Positions 1 to 9,492 of a stretch of DNA of 64,000 nucleotides are shown piece after piece. The DNA is from Bacillus sp. SG-1 (GTDB taxonomy: Bacteria > Bacillota > Bacilli > Bacillales > Bacillaceae_B). Every line of letters begins with the position of its first letter. The stretch's first letter is position 1. The DNA lies in assembly GCF_000181495.1 (NCBI RefSeq), contig NZ_ABCF01000009.1, positions 1-64,000 of the forward strand, read 5' to 3'. Both the position numbers and the translations under genes were made by a program. A model generated the notes under the pieces. It searched no databases. It was not told the DNA's origin and worked only from the letters and a program-made list of their open reading frames with translations.

Positions 1-1651
1 CGATCAGACAGCAGTTTTCGCGCTTGGCGGTTTGGGCGAAATCGGCAAAAATACTTACGGTGTACAATTTCAGGACGAAATTATTTTAATTGATGCTGGA
101 ATTAAATTTCCAGAAGATGAGCTATTAGGAATCGATTATGTCATTCCGGATTATACGTACCTGGTGAAAAACGCAGATAAAATCAAAGGCCTTTTCATCA
201 CTCATGGTCATGAAGATCACATCGGCGGGATTCCCTACCTTTTAAGAGAAATCAATATCCCTATTTATGGCGGAAAGCTGGCTATCGGTTTATTGAAAAA
301 TAAGCTTGAAGAGCATGGATTGCTTAGAACGGCTAAATTGAACATCATTCAAGAAGATGATGTAATCAAGTTCAGAAAAACTGCAGTAAGCTTTTTCAGG
401 ACTACACACAGCATCCCGGATTCATATGGTGTGGTTGTAAAAACACCACCAGGAAATGTAGTGCATACAGGAGACTTTAAATTCGATTTTACTCCTGTAG
501 GAGAACCTGCGAACTTGACTAAAATGGCTGAAATCGGAAAAGAGGGAGTTCTATGTCTTCTTTCTGACAGTACGAACAGTGAGGTTCCGAACTTTACAAT
601 GTCTGAACGTAAAGTCGGTGAAAGCATTAATGATATTTTCCGCAAGGTTGAAGGAAGGGTCATATTTGCTACCTTCGCATCAAATATCTACCGCTTACAG
701 CAAGTAATTGAAGCAGCTGTGATGCATGGCCGGAAAGTTGCTGTATTTGGCCGAAGCATGGAAAACAACATTGCGATCGGTCAGGACTTGGGATATATCC
801 AAGCTCCTAAAGGCACTTTCATCGACCACGGGCAGATCAATCGTCTGCCAGCCAATGAAGTGACTATCTTGTGTACAGGAAGCCAGGGAGAACCGATGGC
901 TGCACTGTCCAGAATTGCAAACGGCACACACAGACAAATCCAGATCCATCCGGGAGATACAGTCATCTTCTCATCTTCCCCAATTCCTGGAAATACGATC
1001 AGTGTAAACCGTACGATCAATATGTTGTATCGTGCAGGTGCGGATGTCATTCATGGATCATTGAACGATATCCATACTTCCGGTCACGGAAGCCAGGAAG
1101 AGCAGAAATTGATGTTGAGACTCATCAAGCCTAAATACTTCATGCCGATCCACGGAGAATTCAGGATGCAGAAGATGCATACTCAGCTCGCAGTAGACTG
1201 CGGAGTGGAGCCGGAAAACTGCTTTATCATGGATAATGGTGAAGTTCTGGCTCTTGGAAACGATACGGCTCAAGTAGCCGGCAAAATCCCATCCGGTTCA
1301 GTCTATATCGACGGAAGCGGAATCGGAGATATTGGAAACATCGTTCTTCGCGACAGAAGAATCCTTTCAGAAGAAGGTTTGGTCATCGTTGTCGTAAGCA
1401 TCAATATGAGCGACTTCAAAATCGCTTCAGGCCCGGACATCATTTCCAGAGGGTTTGTCTACATGAGAGAATCTGGTGATTTGATCAACGAAGCACAGAC
1501 CATCATCAGTAAGCATTTAAGCAAACTTCTTGAGCGCAGGACAAGCCAATGGTCAGAAATCAAAAATGAGATCACTGACACATTAGCTCCATTCCTTTAT
1601 GAAAAAACTAAGCGCCGCCCTATGATCTTACCGATTATTATGGAAGTATGA
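1..1651 (+). CDS. rnjA: Ribonuclease J1, 5' end cut by the window
   Basis: RNase J1 is a metallo-beta-lactamase/beta-CASP ribonuclease with endonuclease and 5'-3' exonuclease activity, central to mRNA decay and rRNA maturation in Bacillota. The reading frame is open from base 2 and the first visible residues ([17 protein letters not shown]) match the N-terminus of RNase J1, so only about six residues are missing upstream. An apparent TTG start at 32 is internal and not real. The zinc-binding motif HGHEDHIGG is visible, followed by the beta-CASP region and the C-terminal domain ending in [12 protein letters not shown]. The length, about 549 visible codons, agrees with the usual ~555 residues. 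The gene converges on ktrC and they share a terminator. In B. subtilis rnjA and ktrC are also neighbours. Confidence 0.97.
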   Translation, partial: DQTAVFALGGLGEIGKNTYGVQFQDEIILIDAGIKFPEDELLGIDYVIPDYTYLVKNADKIKGLFITHGHEDHIGGIPYLLREINIPIYGGKLAIGLLKNKLEEHGLLRTAKLNIIQEDDVIKFRKTAVSFFRTTHSIPDSYGVVVKTPPGNVVHTGDFKFDFTPVGEPANLTKMAEIGKEGVLCLLSDSTNSEVPNFTMSERKVGESINDIFRKVEGRVIFATFASNIYRLQQVIEAAVMHGRKVAVFGRSMENNIAIGQDLGYIQAPKGTFIDHGQINRLPANEVTILCTGSQGEPMAALSRIANGTHRQIQIHPGDTVIFSSSPIPGNTISVNRTINMLYRAGADVIHGSLNDIHTSGHGSQEEQKLMLRLIKPKYFMPIHGEFRMQKMHTQLAVDCGVEPENCFIMDNGEVLALGNDTAQVAGKIPSGSVYIDGSGIGDIGNIVLRDRRILSEEGLVIVVVSINMSDFKIASGPDIISRGFVYMRESGDLINEAQTIISKHLSKLLERRTSQWSEIKNEITDTLAPFLYEKTKRRPMILPIIMEV

Positions 1652-1654
1652 TAA

Positions 1655-1697
1655 AACAAAAAAGCAGGCTGATTTTAAAATCAGCCTGCTTTTTTTA
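1655..1697. terminator. Bidirectional terminator between rnjA and ktrC
   Basis: AAGCAGGCTGATTTT/AAAATCAGCCTGCTT is a perfect inverted repeat with essentially no loop. T runs follow it on both strands, so it can end transcripts from both convergent genes. Confidence 0.9.
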
Positions 1698-1744
1698 TGA
1701 TGATGCAAAGCCATTCAAGGCTTCTGCTGGCGATAAGCAACCAA

Positions 1745-2404
1745 TTAAGGCATTACTTTTTTCTCAAAGCGTGTGATATCAGAATCTGCCCCGATTACAA
1801 TCAGGATATCACCTGTTCGTATCTGTTCATCTGCCTGAGGTGAGACTAAAATGTCTTTTCCACGTTTGATGGCAACGATATTGATACCGTATTTAGCACG
1901 AATATCAAGATCAATTAACGAGTTGCCATTTATACTTTCATTGGCCTTAATCTCCACAATGGAGTGCTCATCGGAAAGCTCGAGGTAATCAAGCACGTTA
2001 TTTGAAACGATATTATGAGCAATTCTCCTGCCCATGTCCCTCTCAGGATGGACAACATGATTGGCCCCTATCTTTCTTAGGACTTTCTCATGATAATCAT
2101 TCTGTGCTTTTACCGTAATATTGCTCACACCGATTTCTTTCAGCATGAGCGTCGTAAGGATACTTGACTGTATATCATCCCCAATCGCGACGATCACATG
2201 GTCGAAATTCCGTATACCCAGACTCTTCAGTACCGATTCATCCGTTGTATCCGCCACAACAGCATGAGAGGCAATCGACGCAAACTGGTTTACCTTATCT
2301 TCTTCTTTATCTATAGCCATTACTTCTAAATCCTGTTCTGCAAGGGAACGGACAATGCTTCCCCCGAAACGTCCCAAGCCTATAACAACAAACTCTTTTT
2401 TCAC
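1745..2404 (-). CDS. ktrC: Ktr potassium channel gating subunit, RCK domain
   Basis: This is a cytoplasmic regulatory ring subunit of the KtrCD low-affinity potassium uptake system. The N-terminal Rossmann fold shows GLGRFGGS at residues 9-16 and the acidic end of beta-2 (AIDKEED). The C-terminal RCK_C domain occupies about residues 135-219. In the family, ATP/ADP binds the N-domain and c-di-AMP the C-domain. At 219 residues it has the normal length. The start is GTG at 2404, preceded by GGGGGAG. The membrane partner KtrD is not in this window. The c-di-AMP receptor DarB is encoded about 15 kb away, so two c-di-AMP targets share this region. Confidence 0.93.
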   Translation of the reverse strand: MKKEFVVIGLGRFGGSIVRSLAEQDLEVMAIDKEEDKVNQFASIASHAVVADTTDESVLKSLGIRNFDHVIVAIGDDIQSSILTTLMLKEIGVSNITVKAQNDYHEKVLRKIGANHVVHPERDMGRRIAHNIVSNNVLDYLELSDEHSIVEIKANESINGNSLIDLDIRAKYGINIVAIKRGKDILVSPQADEQIRTGDILIVIGADSDITRFEKKVMP

Positions 2405-2469
2405 TAAAACTCCCCCACCATAAGAGAATACTTATGAACTCATTTTAGCACAAATTTGCGAATATTAGA

Positions 2470-3483
2470 TTATTTATTCCCTTTTACATAATCCGCATCA
2501 AATAGGAAAAGTCGCATTAGCAGTATCAACGACGGGATGAGCAGAAGCAGGCCGGCAATAAAAACAACCACGAGTGCTGTGCCCATAACCGGGCTGGTGA
2601 CACTGCTTTCAATTGTAATGAAAGGTTTCAGTATATACGGCAGATGAGATGCACCGTATCCAAAAAAGGCAAAAAAGAATTGCAGCATTACCATGATGAA
2701 TGCCGTGCCAAATTTCTTTCGCTTGTAAATAAGCCAGGAAGCGATCAGGAAAAACAGCAGCGACAAACCGAACATCCACCAAATGTCCAGTGCCTTCTGA
2801 AAATGTTCAGGATTATGCTGCCTCAACCCGATAAATACAAGGAGGCTGGCCAAGATCGTTGGCGGACTCCAAAACAGTGCAAATTTCCTTACGATTTCCC
2901 TTGCGTCCGAATCGTTCGCCCTGTCTGCATAATACGTCAAGAAGGATGCGGATATGAATAGTACGGAAACGATTGCCAGGACAACAACACCCCAGGAATA
3001 GAGACTCGTAAAAAGCTCTTCCGCTAAAAAAACGACTTTATCCTCCGTTTCCTTAAGAAACCCTCCTTCGGAAATCGTCAGTGCTGTAGACAAGGAAGCT
3101 GGTATCAACAATCCTGTAGCACCGTAAAGGAACAGGAAAAATATATTATCTTTTGAACCATAATTGCCAAACGCATAAAAGGCTCCCCTGATGGCCAGCA
3201 AGATCAGTGCTATACTGCCGGGCAGCAGCAGTGCAGTCCCATAATAATAGGCTGTATCCGGGAAAAATCCTACAAGTCCCACAAAGAAAAATACAAAGAA
3301 TACATTCGTTACCTCCCATACAGGAGATAAATATCTGCTGATTAAATCATTGACTGTATGCTTCTTATTGGTGACCTTGGCATAGAAGGCAAAGAAACCT
3401 GCACCAAAATCAATAGAAGCAACAATCAGGTAACCGTAAAGAAATATCCAAAGAACGGTAATCCCTAATACCTCTAAACTCAC
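2470..3483 (-). CDS. ythB: Cytochrome bd-type quinol oxidase subunit II (YthB-like)
   Basis: This is a membrane subunit of a bd-type terminal oxidase, which oxidises quinol and reduces oxygen to water with high oxygen affinity. The protein has 337 residues with about eight or nine hydrophobic segments and the CydB N-terminal pattern (YLIVASIDFGAGFF). The start is GTG with GGAGGGAG seven bases upstream. It lies 58 bp downstream of the subunit I gene and must be cotranscribed. The pair resembles B. subtilis YthAB rather than CydAB because of the short subunit I. No cydCD maturation genes are adjacent. Confidence 0.85.
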   Translation of the reverse strand: MSLEVLGITVLWIFLYGYLIVASIDFGAGFFAFYAKVTNKKHTVNDLISRYLSPVWEVTNVFFVFFFVGLVGFFPDTAYYYGTALLLPGSIALILLAIRGAFYAFGNYGSKDNIFFLFLYGATGLLIPASLSTALTISEGGFLKETEDKVVFLAEELFTSLYSWGVVVLAIVSVLFISASFLTYYADRANDSDAREIVRKFALFWSPPTILASLLVFIGLRQHNPEHFQKALDIWWMFGLSLLFFLIASWLIYKRKKFGTAFIMVMLQFFFAFFGYGASHLPYILKPFITIESSVTSPVMGTALVVVFIAGLLLLIPSLILLMRLFLFDADYVKGNK

Positions 3484-3541
3484 CTGTCTCCCTCCTGTTC
3501 AAGCCTTGTCTTCTCAGCGAATTTCATTTTCATCAGGAAAT

Positions 3542-4882
3542 CTATTGAAATTTCCCGTCTGCAAATCTCTGCTCATATTCAATTTCCGGCGGTTTATTTT
3601 TAAACATCTTAATTAAAACCGTTACACAGAATATGGCCAGGATGATATACAATATCACAAAGAGCACGAAGGTCAGCCCTACTCCATCCGCTTTTGTCGC
3701 AGCTTCTGCAACCTTCATATACCCTCGAAGGATCCACGGCTGCCTTCCTACCTCAGCGTATATCCAGCCAAATTCAATGGCGAGCATGGATAACGGTCCG
3801 CTGGCGACGATTCCCCATAAAAGAGGTTTATTCCATTCATTCCGCTTCTTCCACTTCCAGAAGAGAACAAACAGCGATGTGATAAACAGTGTGAACATGC
3901 CGATTGAAACCATGGAATCGAATAAATAATGCACAAACAATGGAGGCAGTTCATCTTCGGGAAATTCTTCAAGGCCGATCACTTCGGTATCAAAAGAATT
4001 TCCAGCTAGGAAACTCAGAAAGCCGGGAATCCTGATTTCGTTATGAATTTCATTGTTTTCATCTAAAGTTCCAAAGAGAATCAAATCAGCATTGCTTTCT
4101 GTTTCAAAATGCCATTCTGCAGCTGCCAGTTTTTCAGGCTGATACTCAGCCAGGAACTTCGCAGATACATCTCCCGCAACTGCTGTACCCACAGAAAAAA
4201 TTAATCCGCAGACCATAGTCAAACGCAGCGCTTTCCTATGGTAGGCACTCCCTTTGTTCTTCAAAATAAAGAAGGCCGTAATGGCTGCCAGGACCAGTGC
4301 AGATGTTAAATAAGCTGATGTCAATACATGAAATACTTTGGTTGGGGTTGCAGGATTGAACATGGCTGCTATCGGGTCGATATTAACTGCTTTCCCTCCG
4401 GACAGCTCAAACCCCTGAGGAGTATTCATAAATGCATTGACCATTGTGATAAACAAGGCAGAAGCCGAAGACCCAATCATGATTGGTATTGTCAATAACC
4501 AGTGGACCATCCTGTTCTTGAAGCGATCCCAAGTGTATAAATATATACCTAAGAAAATTGCTTCAAAAAAGAAGGCGAAAGTCTCCATGAATAACGGCAG
4601 GGCGATCACCTGTCCCGCTACTTGCATAAAAGACGGCCACAGAAGCGATAACTGCAAGCCTATAGCGGTCCCAGTGACCACTCCGACTGCAACCGTAATG
4701 GTGAATCCCCTGGCCCATCTCCTGGCCAATAATATGTAATGTCCGTCGTTTCTCTTTATTCCAATGAATTCGGCAATGGAAATCATTACAGGTATCCCCA
4801 CACCGATGGTCGCAAAAATTATATGAAATGCCAAGGTCACTGATGTGAGCATCCTGCTCAACATGACACTATCCAGCTCCAT
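3542..4882 (-). CDS. ythA: Cytochrome bd-type quinol oxidase subunit I (YthA-like)
   Basis: Catalytic subunit carrying the haem groups. His20 in FHIIFATIGVG and a second His in TPTKVFHVLTSAY fit the axial ligands, and the CydA hallmark GRQPW is present. The quinol-binding loop is short, as in YthA and Geobacillus-type bd oxidases. A longer frame begins at a TTG at 4900, but the GGGGGG ribosome site lies inside that extension. The ATG at 4882 (MELDSVML) is therefore the start, giving 446 residues. It is followed by the subunit II gene. A promoter and a palindromic operator lie directly upstream. Confidence 0.87.
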   Translation of the reverse strand: MELDSVMLSRMLTSVTLAFHIIFATIGVGIPVMISIAEFIGIKRNDGHYILLARRWARGFTITVAVGVVTGTAIGLQLSLLWPSFMQVAGQVIALPLFMETFAFFFEAIFLGIYLYTWDRFKNRMVHWLLTIPIMIGSSASALFITMVNAFMNTPQGFELSGGKAVNIDPIAAMFNPATPTKVFHVLTSAYLTSALVLAAITAFFILKNKGSAYHRKALRLTMVCGLIFSVGTAVAGDVSAKFLAEYQPEKLAAAEWHFETESNADLILFGTLDENNEIHNEIRIPGFLSFLAGNSFDTEVIGLEEFPEDELPPLFVHYLFDSMVSIGMFTLFITSLFVLFWKWKKRNEWNKPLLWGIVASGPLSMLAIEFGWIYAEVGRQPWILRGYMKVAEAATKADGVGLTFVLFVILYIILAIFCVTVLIKMFKNKPPEIEYEQRFADGKFQ

Positions 4883-4906
4883 ATATATCCCCCCTATCAA
4901 TCTACT

Positions 4907-4961
4907 ATACTTATAAGTATCACTTTTTCATCATTATAAAACCTTTGGATGAGTTTGTGAA
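4907..4961 (-). promoter_or_regulatory. Promoter and palindromic operator of the bd oxidase operon
   Basis: On the minus strand TTCACA (4961-4956) and TATAAT (4938-4933) are separated by 17 bp, a strong sigma-A promoter. Downstream, around the expected transcript start, lies the perfect 14-bp palindrome ATACTTATAAGTAT (4907-4920). Its shape TACT-N4-AGTA recalls HxlR/MarR-type redox sensor sites, but the regulator is not known. TTGTGAA, one half of a Rex site, overlaps the -35; no good second half is present. Confidence 0.6.
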
Positions 4962-5130
4962 GTATTGAGCATTTTAAAGCGGTATAGAATTAATACCGTT
5001 TTTCCTCTTTTGGATCTTCGTTCTATTATTTTGAAGCTTAAAATTATAATGTGACATTCCTCTCATAATCAGCTTGCGAGGGATATTATTAGGACAACAT
5101 TCCTAGTAGGTGTCTAATCCGTTTTTTTGG

Positions 5131-5536
5131 TACATCATTTGGAGTCCGCACCAACAATGGTGAACCAATCCACTCTCTTTTCACACAGCATTTCGAGGCG
5201 GCACCGACCATGATGTACCAATCTCTTTTTTTCGCACATCATTTTGAGCTAGTACCAACAATGATGCACCAATCAACTCTCTTTTCCCACATCATTTCGA
5301 GGCCGTACCGACGATGATGTACTAATCAACTCTCTTTTCCTACATCATTTCGAGACAGCACCTACAATGATGCACCAATCAATTCTCTTTTCCTACATCA
5401 TTTCGACGTCGTACCGACCATGATATACCAATAATCTCTTTTTTCCCACATCATTTCGAGGCGGCACCAACAATGATGCACTTTTCAACTCTCTTTTACT
5501 ACTTCACTTCGAGACCGCACCGACGATGATACACCA
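5131..5536. repeat. Degenerate 53-bp tandem array, about 7.7 copies
   Basis: The unit starts with ACATCATTTCGAGG and recurs at 5289, 5342, 5395 and 5448, a period of 53 bp, with more divergent copies on both sides. Within units, ACATCAT and ATGATGT form an inverted repeat around a GC-rich centre, followed by CTCTCTTTT. It fills most of the 4962-5570 gap between the oxidase operon and the exporter genes. Read on the minus strand the unit shares AAAAGAGAG and a GTGCYGCYTCGA block with the array at 14.8 kb. Confidence 0.9.
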
Positions 5537-5570
5537 AACAGGCAACAGCAAAAATATCTAACACACAAAC

Positions 5571-5597
5571 AAAACCGCCCTTTTAAAAAGAGCGGTT
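5571..5597 (-). terminator. Terminator of the ABC exporter operon
   Basis: On the minus strand AACCGC...GCGGTT closes an A/T-rich loop and is followed by TTTTGTTTG, eight bases beyond the yknV-like stop codon. Confidence 0.75.
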
Positions 5598-5604
5598 CTG
5601 ATCA

Positions 5605-7431
5605 CTATATAACTTCAAGCATCTTAAACTGTGCTTTCACCAGGTGATAATATTCTCCCTGCTGATCCATCAATTCATCATGGTTTCCTTGTTCGATGAT
5701 TTCCCCATGGTCAAGCACGAAAATATTGTCTGCTTCACGAATCGTAGAAAGTCTGTGGGCTATCATGATCGCCGTTCGTCCTTTTAGAAGAGTTCTAAGG
5801 GCTTCCTGAATCTTCATTTCTGTTTCCGTATCTATGGAAGCTGTCGCCTCATCGAGAATGATAATTCTTGGATCAGCCAGTAAGGCCCTCGTAAAGGAAA
5901 TAAGTTGACGTTCCCCTACAGATAGTATGTTTCCTCGTTCTTCGACTTCCGTATCATAGCCTTTCGGTAGCCTTATAATGAAATCATGGGCACCTACTGC
6001 CTTGGCTGCCTGCTCTACATCTTCAGGTGATGCGTCCGGACGTCCGAAGAGGATATTTTGCCTGATTGTTCCCGAGAAAATGAATGTATCCTGCAGGACA
6101 ATACTGATTTGGCTTCTGAGACTGGATAAAGAGACGTCTTTTAAGTCATGGCCGTCAATCAGGACCTTGCCGCCGGTAGGATCATAAAATCGGCTGACAA
6201 GATTGGCTATAGTCGTTTTACCAGAGCCCGTATGTCCGACCAGCGCAACAGTTTCGCCTGCCTTCATTTCAAGTGAAATATTATTCAAAGCTTTTCGTTT
6301 GCTGTCATAAGCAAAATCCACATTTTTAAATTCGATATGCCCCTTGATATCTTTAAGCTGTTTGGCATTAGACTTTTCATCGACATTCGGCTGTTCATCA
6401 AGGAATTCAAAAATCCTCTCCGATGAAGCCATACCTACTAACAACTGATTATACACCATTCCCAATCGGGAAATTGGTTCCCAGAACATCCCGAGATAGA
6501 ATGCAAATGATACGAATTCACCAAGAGTGATGGAATCACCCTGAATCAAAGTGGCACCAAACCAGATCAAGACTGCCGTTCCCACTGCATTCGTCACCTC
6601 TACAAGCGGCCTGAACATCGCACTCTTCCTGGTTGCATTTCTCCAGCTGTCAAAGCTTTCTGTATTGACTCCATCAAAGAAAGCCATGTTTTCTTTTTCC
6701 TGTGTGAAAGATTGCGTTACACGGATTCCCTGGATGCTTTCATTCAAATGGGAATTCAGTTTGGATTGTTTCAAACGCACCATCTGCCAGGATCTCCTGA
6801 TCTTCTTCCTCAGGCTCGTCGAGATGAAAAACATGATCGGCAGGATGACGAGCACCGCAAGTGTCAACGGCGGGCTCAGTGTGAACAGGATGACGATGAT
6901 TCCGATTAAAAGAATCATATCCATAAGCAAGTTGATGACTCCGTTTGTAAAGAGCTCCTGCAAGGAGTTGATGTCATTCATGATCCGCACAAGGATGGAA
7001 CCAGCCGAACGCTGGTCAAAAAACCTGTGAGACAGCCATTGTACATGAGAGAACAAATGCTTTCGGAGATCATATATGACTCCCTGCCCAAGCATATTCA
7101 TCCACCTGATCCTGAGTACGTTGGCTATGTAACTCAGAATATACAAACCTGCGATGGTAATAATCAATGTGGTCAGCATGCTGGTGTCTCTTTCAATAAT
7201 TGCTTTATCAAGCGTATAAACACCGATCAATATCGGTATCACCAATCGTACACCGGTTGTAAGTAGTACCATGATAACCGACAGCGGCAGAAGACTCTTT
7301 GAATAAGGCTTTAAATAGCCGAGCAGTCTCCAAAGCTGTTCCCAGTTAAATGGTTTATCGATTACCTGGTCGGTTGAATAATAAAACCGTTTTAAGATAT
7401 TTGGATTCACTTTTTCCTTGTTTTTCATCAT
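5605..7431 (-). CDS. ABC exporter half-transporter (YknV-like)
   Basis: This is a type IV ABC exporter subunit of 608 residues with an N-terminal six-helix membrane domain (about 45-330) and a C-terminal ATPase. Walker A is GHTGSGKTT and Walker B ends IIILDEATAS with the catalytic glutamate intact. The signature is degenerate, LSVGERQL instead of LSGGQ. It begins five bases after the stop of the 584-residue partner, so the two form an operon and most likely a heterodimer. Two in-frame ATG codons occur (7431 and 7428); the second has better spacing to AGGTGAG. The closest match I recall is B. subtilis YknV; YheH/BmrD is the alternative. The substrate is unknown, with amphipathic drugs or peptides likely. 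Confidence 0.88.
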   Translation of the reverse strand: MMKNKEKVNPNILKRFYYSTDQVIDKPFNWEQLWRLLGYLKPYSKSLLPLSVIMVLLTTGVRLVIPILIGVYTLDKAIIERDTSMLTTLIITIAGLYILSYIANVLRIRWMNMLGQGVIYDLRKHLFSHVQWLSHRFFDQRSAGSILVRIMNDINSLQELFTNGVINLLMDMILLIGIIVILFTLSPPLTLAVLVILPIMFFISTSLRKKIRRSWQMVRLKQSKLNSHLNESIQGIRVTQSFTQEKENMAFFDGVNTESFDSWRNATRKSAMFRPLVEVTNAVGTAVLIWFGATLIQGDSITLGEFVSFAFYLGMFWEPISRLGMVYNQLLVGMASSERIFEFLDEQPNVDEKSNAKQLKDIKGHIEFKNVDFAYDSKRKALNNISLEMKAGETVALVGHTGSGKTTIANLVSRFYDPTGGKVLIDGHDLKDVSLSSLRSQISIVLQDTFIFSGTIRQNILFGRPDASPEDVEQAAKAVGAHDFIIRLPKGYDTEVEERGNILSVGERQLISFTRALLADPRIIILDEATASIDTETEMKIQEALRTLLKGRTAIMIAHRLSTIREADNIFVLDHGEIIEQGNHDELMDQQGEYYHLVKAQFKMLEVI

Positions 7432-7436
7432 CTCAC

Positions 7437-9191
7437 CTACCCTTGCTGTGATTGAAGGATTTTCTTCTGGTCTTTATATTGAATATCATATATCCGTTGA
7501 TATGGTCCGTTATTGGTGATAAGGAAATCATGGACACCGCGCTCAACAATTTTCCCATTTTCAAGTACAAGGATCTCATCTGCATGCTTTAAAGATGAAA
7601 TACGGTGGGCAATGATGAAAGTTGTGCGGTCAGCCATTACTTCTTTAAAGCCTTTTTGAATTTTGAATTCTGTTTCCATATCCACGGCACTGGTAGCATC
7701 ATCAAGGATCAGGATGCTTGGATCCGTACAAATGGCACGGGCGATGGCAATCCGCTGTTTCTGTCCGCCTGATAGCCCAAGTCCCCTCTCACCGAGCTTT
7801 GTTTCGTATCCATCCTCCAACTCTTCAATAAAGTCGTGGGCTTGGGCTCTCTTCGCAGCATCGATGATTTCATCCATTGTCGCTTCAGGACGACCATAGG
7901 AAATGTTTGTCTTGATTGTAGAAGAAAATAAAAAGGACTCCTGAAGAACAAAGCCGATATTCTTCCTTAATGATTTGATCGCATAATCTTCAACTGGTTT
8001 TCCGTCTACAAGCACTTCTCCTTCTGTAGGTTCATAGAATCGGGTCAACAGACTTGTGATACTGGTCTTACCCGAACCTGTACCGCCTATAAGACCGATG
8101 ACTTTTCCTGGTTGGGCTTTAAATGAGATGCCTTCAAGTGCCTCTTCGTCATCCTTTGTGTATCTTAGGCTGACATTCTTGAACTCAACTTCCCCTTTTA
8201 ACCTGTCTGCCTTGATGGCATTTTCTTTATCTTGAATATCCTCATCTGCTTCCAGAATCTCTAATAACCTTTCGCCTGATGCTTTTGATTGAGAAAACTG
8301 GTTGATGGTGAATCCAAGATTCATGATTGGCCAGATAATATACCAAAGCAAGCTGTAGAAGGCAACGAGCTCCCCCGGCTCTAAACTGTTATCCATGACG
8401 AGGAATCCGCCATAGGAAAGCAGAAGGACTACACTTACATTTCCGAGAAGCTCCATTAACGGGAAATACTTTGCCCACACATCAGATGTCAGTAAGTACT
8501 TCTCCTTATAATCTCCATTGGATGAATTGAACTTATCAATTTGATATTCTTCTCTGGACAATGATTTAACAGTATTTATTCCACTGATATTCTCCTGTAC
8601 ATTTGTGTTCAATTTCCCGAATGATTTTCTGATTCCCCTGAAAGCAGGATGTACCGCTTTATCAAATTTATAAACCGCTACAGCAAGGAATGGCAATGTT
8701 GCCAAGGTAACAAATGTTAAAGATGGAGAATAATAGAACATGACTCCAAAGCTAACCGTAACCAACAGGACAAACCGGATTAACTCGGAGATACCAAATG
8801 AAAGGAAAAAGCGGAAAGCCTCCACATCGGCTGTAAGCCTTGACATCAAGTCACCAGTTTTAGCATTGTCATAGTAACGGAAAGGAAGGTACTGTAGCTT
8901 CTCATACAGTTCATTTCTAAGCCTGTATACACTCGTAATACCAAACATGTCTCCGTTATATTGGTGTATATAAGTTGCAACCCCTTTAAGGGCCATAATA
9001 AAAATGAAGCCAAAAGCAAGATAAGGCACCCATCCAAACTTACTCTTCAAAATAACCTCATCAATCGTCAACTGCAGAATGATCGGATAAACCACCGTAA
9101 TGAGTGTCACTGCAATTAAAAATATTATTGATGTAAAAAAGAACTTCTTGTAAGGCCAATAGAATTGTTTTAATTTTTTAAATGTCTCCAT
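7437..9191 (-). CDS. ABC exporter half-transporter (YknU-like)
   Basis: First gene of the exporter operon, 584 residues, with the membrane domain at about 15-300 and the ATPase after about 330. Walker A is GGTGSGKTS and the signature LSGGQKQR is canonical. Walker B reads LILDDATSAVD, so the catalytic glutamate is replaced by aspartate. This pairs with the degenerate signature of the downstream subunit to make one weak and one active nucleotide site, the known asymmetric heterodimer design (TM287/288, BmrCD). The start ATG has GAGAGGGGG seven bases upstream. It resembles YknU; YheI/BmrC is the alternative. Confidence 0.88.
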   Translation of the reverse strand: METFKKLKQFYWPYKKFFFTSIIFLIAVTLITVVYPIILQLTIDEVILKSKFGWVPYLAFGFIFIMALKGVATYIHQYNGDMFGITSVYRLRNELYEKLQYLPFRYYDNAKTGDLMSRLTADVEAFRFFLSFGISELIRFVLLVTVSFGVMFYYSPSLTFVTLATLPFLAVAVYKFDKAVHPAFRGIRKSFGKLNTNVQENISGINTVKSLSREEYQIDKFNSSNGDYKEKYLLTSDVWAKYFPLMELLGNVSVVLLLSYGGFLVMDNSLEPGELVAFYSLLWYIIWPIMNLGFTINQFSQSKASGERLLEILEADEDIQDKENAIKADRLKGEVEFKNVSLRYTKDDEEALEGISFKAQPGKVIGLIGGTGSGKTSITSLLTRFYEPTEGEVLVDGKPVEDYAIKSLRKNIGFVLQESFLFSSTIKTNISYGRPEATMDEIIDAAKRAQAHDFIEELEDGYETKLGERGLGLSGGQKQRIAIARAICTDPSILILDDATSAVDMETEFKIQKGFKEVMADRTTFIIAHRISSLKHADEILVLENGKIVERGVHDFLITNNGPYQRIYDIQYKDQKKILQSQQG

Positions 9192-9342
9192 TTTTCATCC
9201 CCCTCTCTTTGATGCAAAAAATTCACGTACTATTAAATATATCGGCTTTCGAAATATATTTCCACCTTTTTAACTGAATTTTTCACTTTTTTAAGAATCC
9301 TTCCACAATTTCGATAACGTGTTATCTATTTTACTTTTTGCC

Positions 9343-9371
9343 ATAAAAAAAAAGGTCGGCCTTTTGACCGA
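9343..9371 (-). terminator. Terminator downstream of the peroxiredoxin gene
   Basis: On the minus strand TCGGTC-AAAA-GGCCGA forms a six-pair stem (one G-U) followed by CC and nine Ts. It lies 120 bp beyond the stop. The rest of the 9192-9492 gap shows only the exporter ribosome site and nothing else recognisable. Confidence 0.7.
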
Positions 9372-9492
9372 TCCATAACTCATAAACATGTCGCACATTT
9401 ACGATTTTCTTCTTATAAGTCTCCCCGCTTTTCAACCATCTTCAGTTCTAGCGAGACCGACTGTCTAAAAAGTCAAGCCCTATCTTGCTGTT

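Noticed and set aside
871-1134. Open frames on both strands inside rnjA and similar shadows inside other genes
   Set aside because: They overlap well-supported genes, have no ribosome sites and no protein-like composition.
32-1651. TTG at 32 as start of rnjA
   Set aside because: The frame is open upstream with conserved RNase J1 residues, so the gene begins before the window.
5131-5536. CRISPR array for any of the 52-53 bp repeats
   Set aside because: Units are contiguous without unique spacers of constant length and no cas gene is present.
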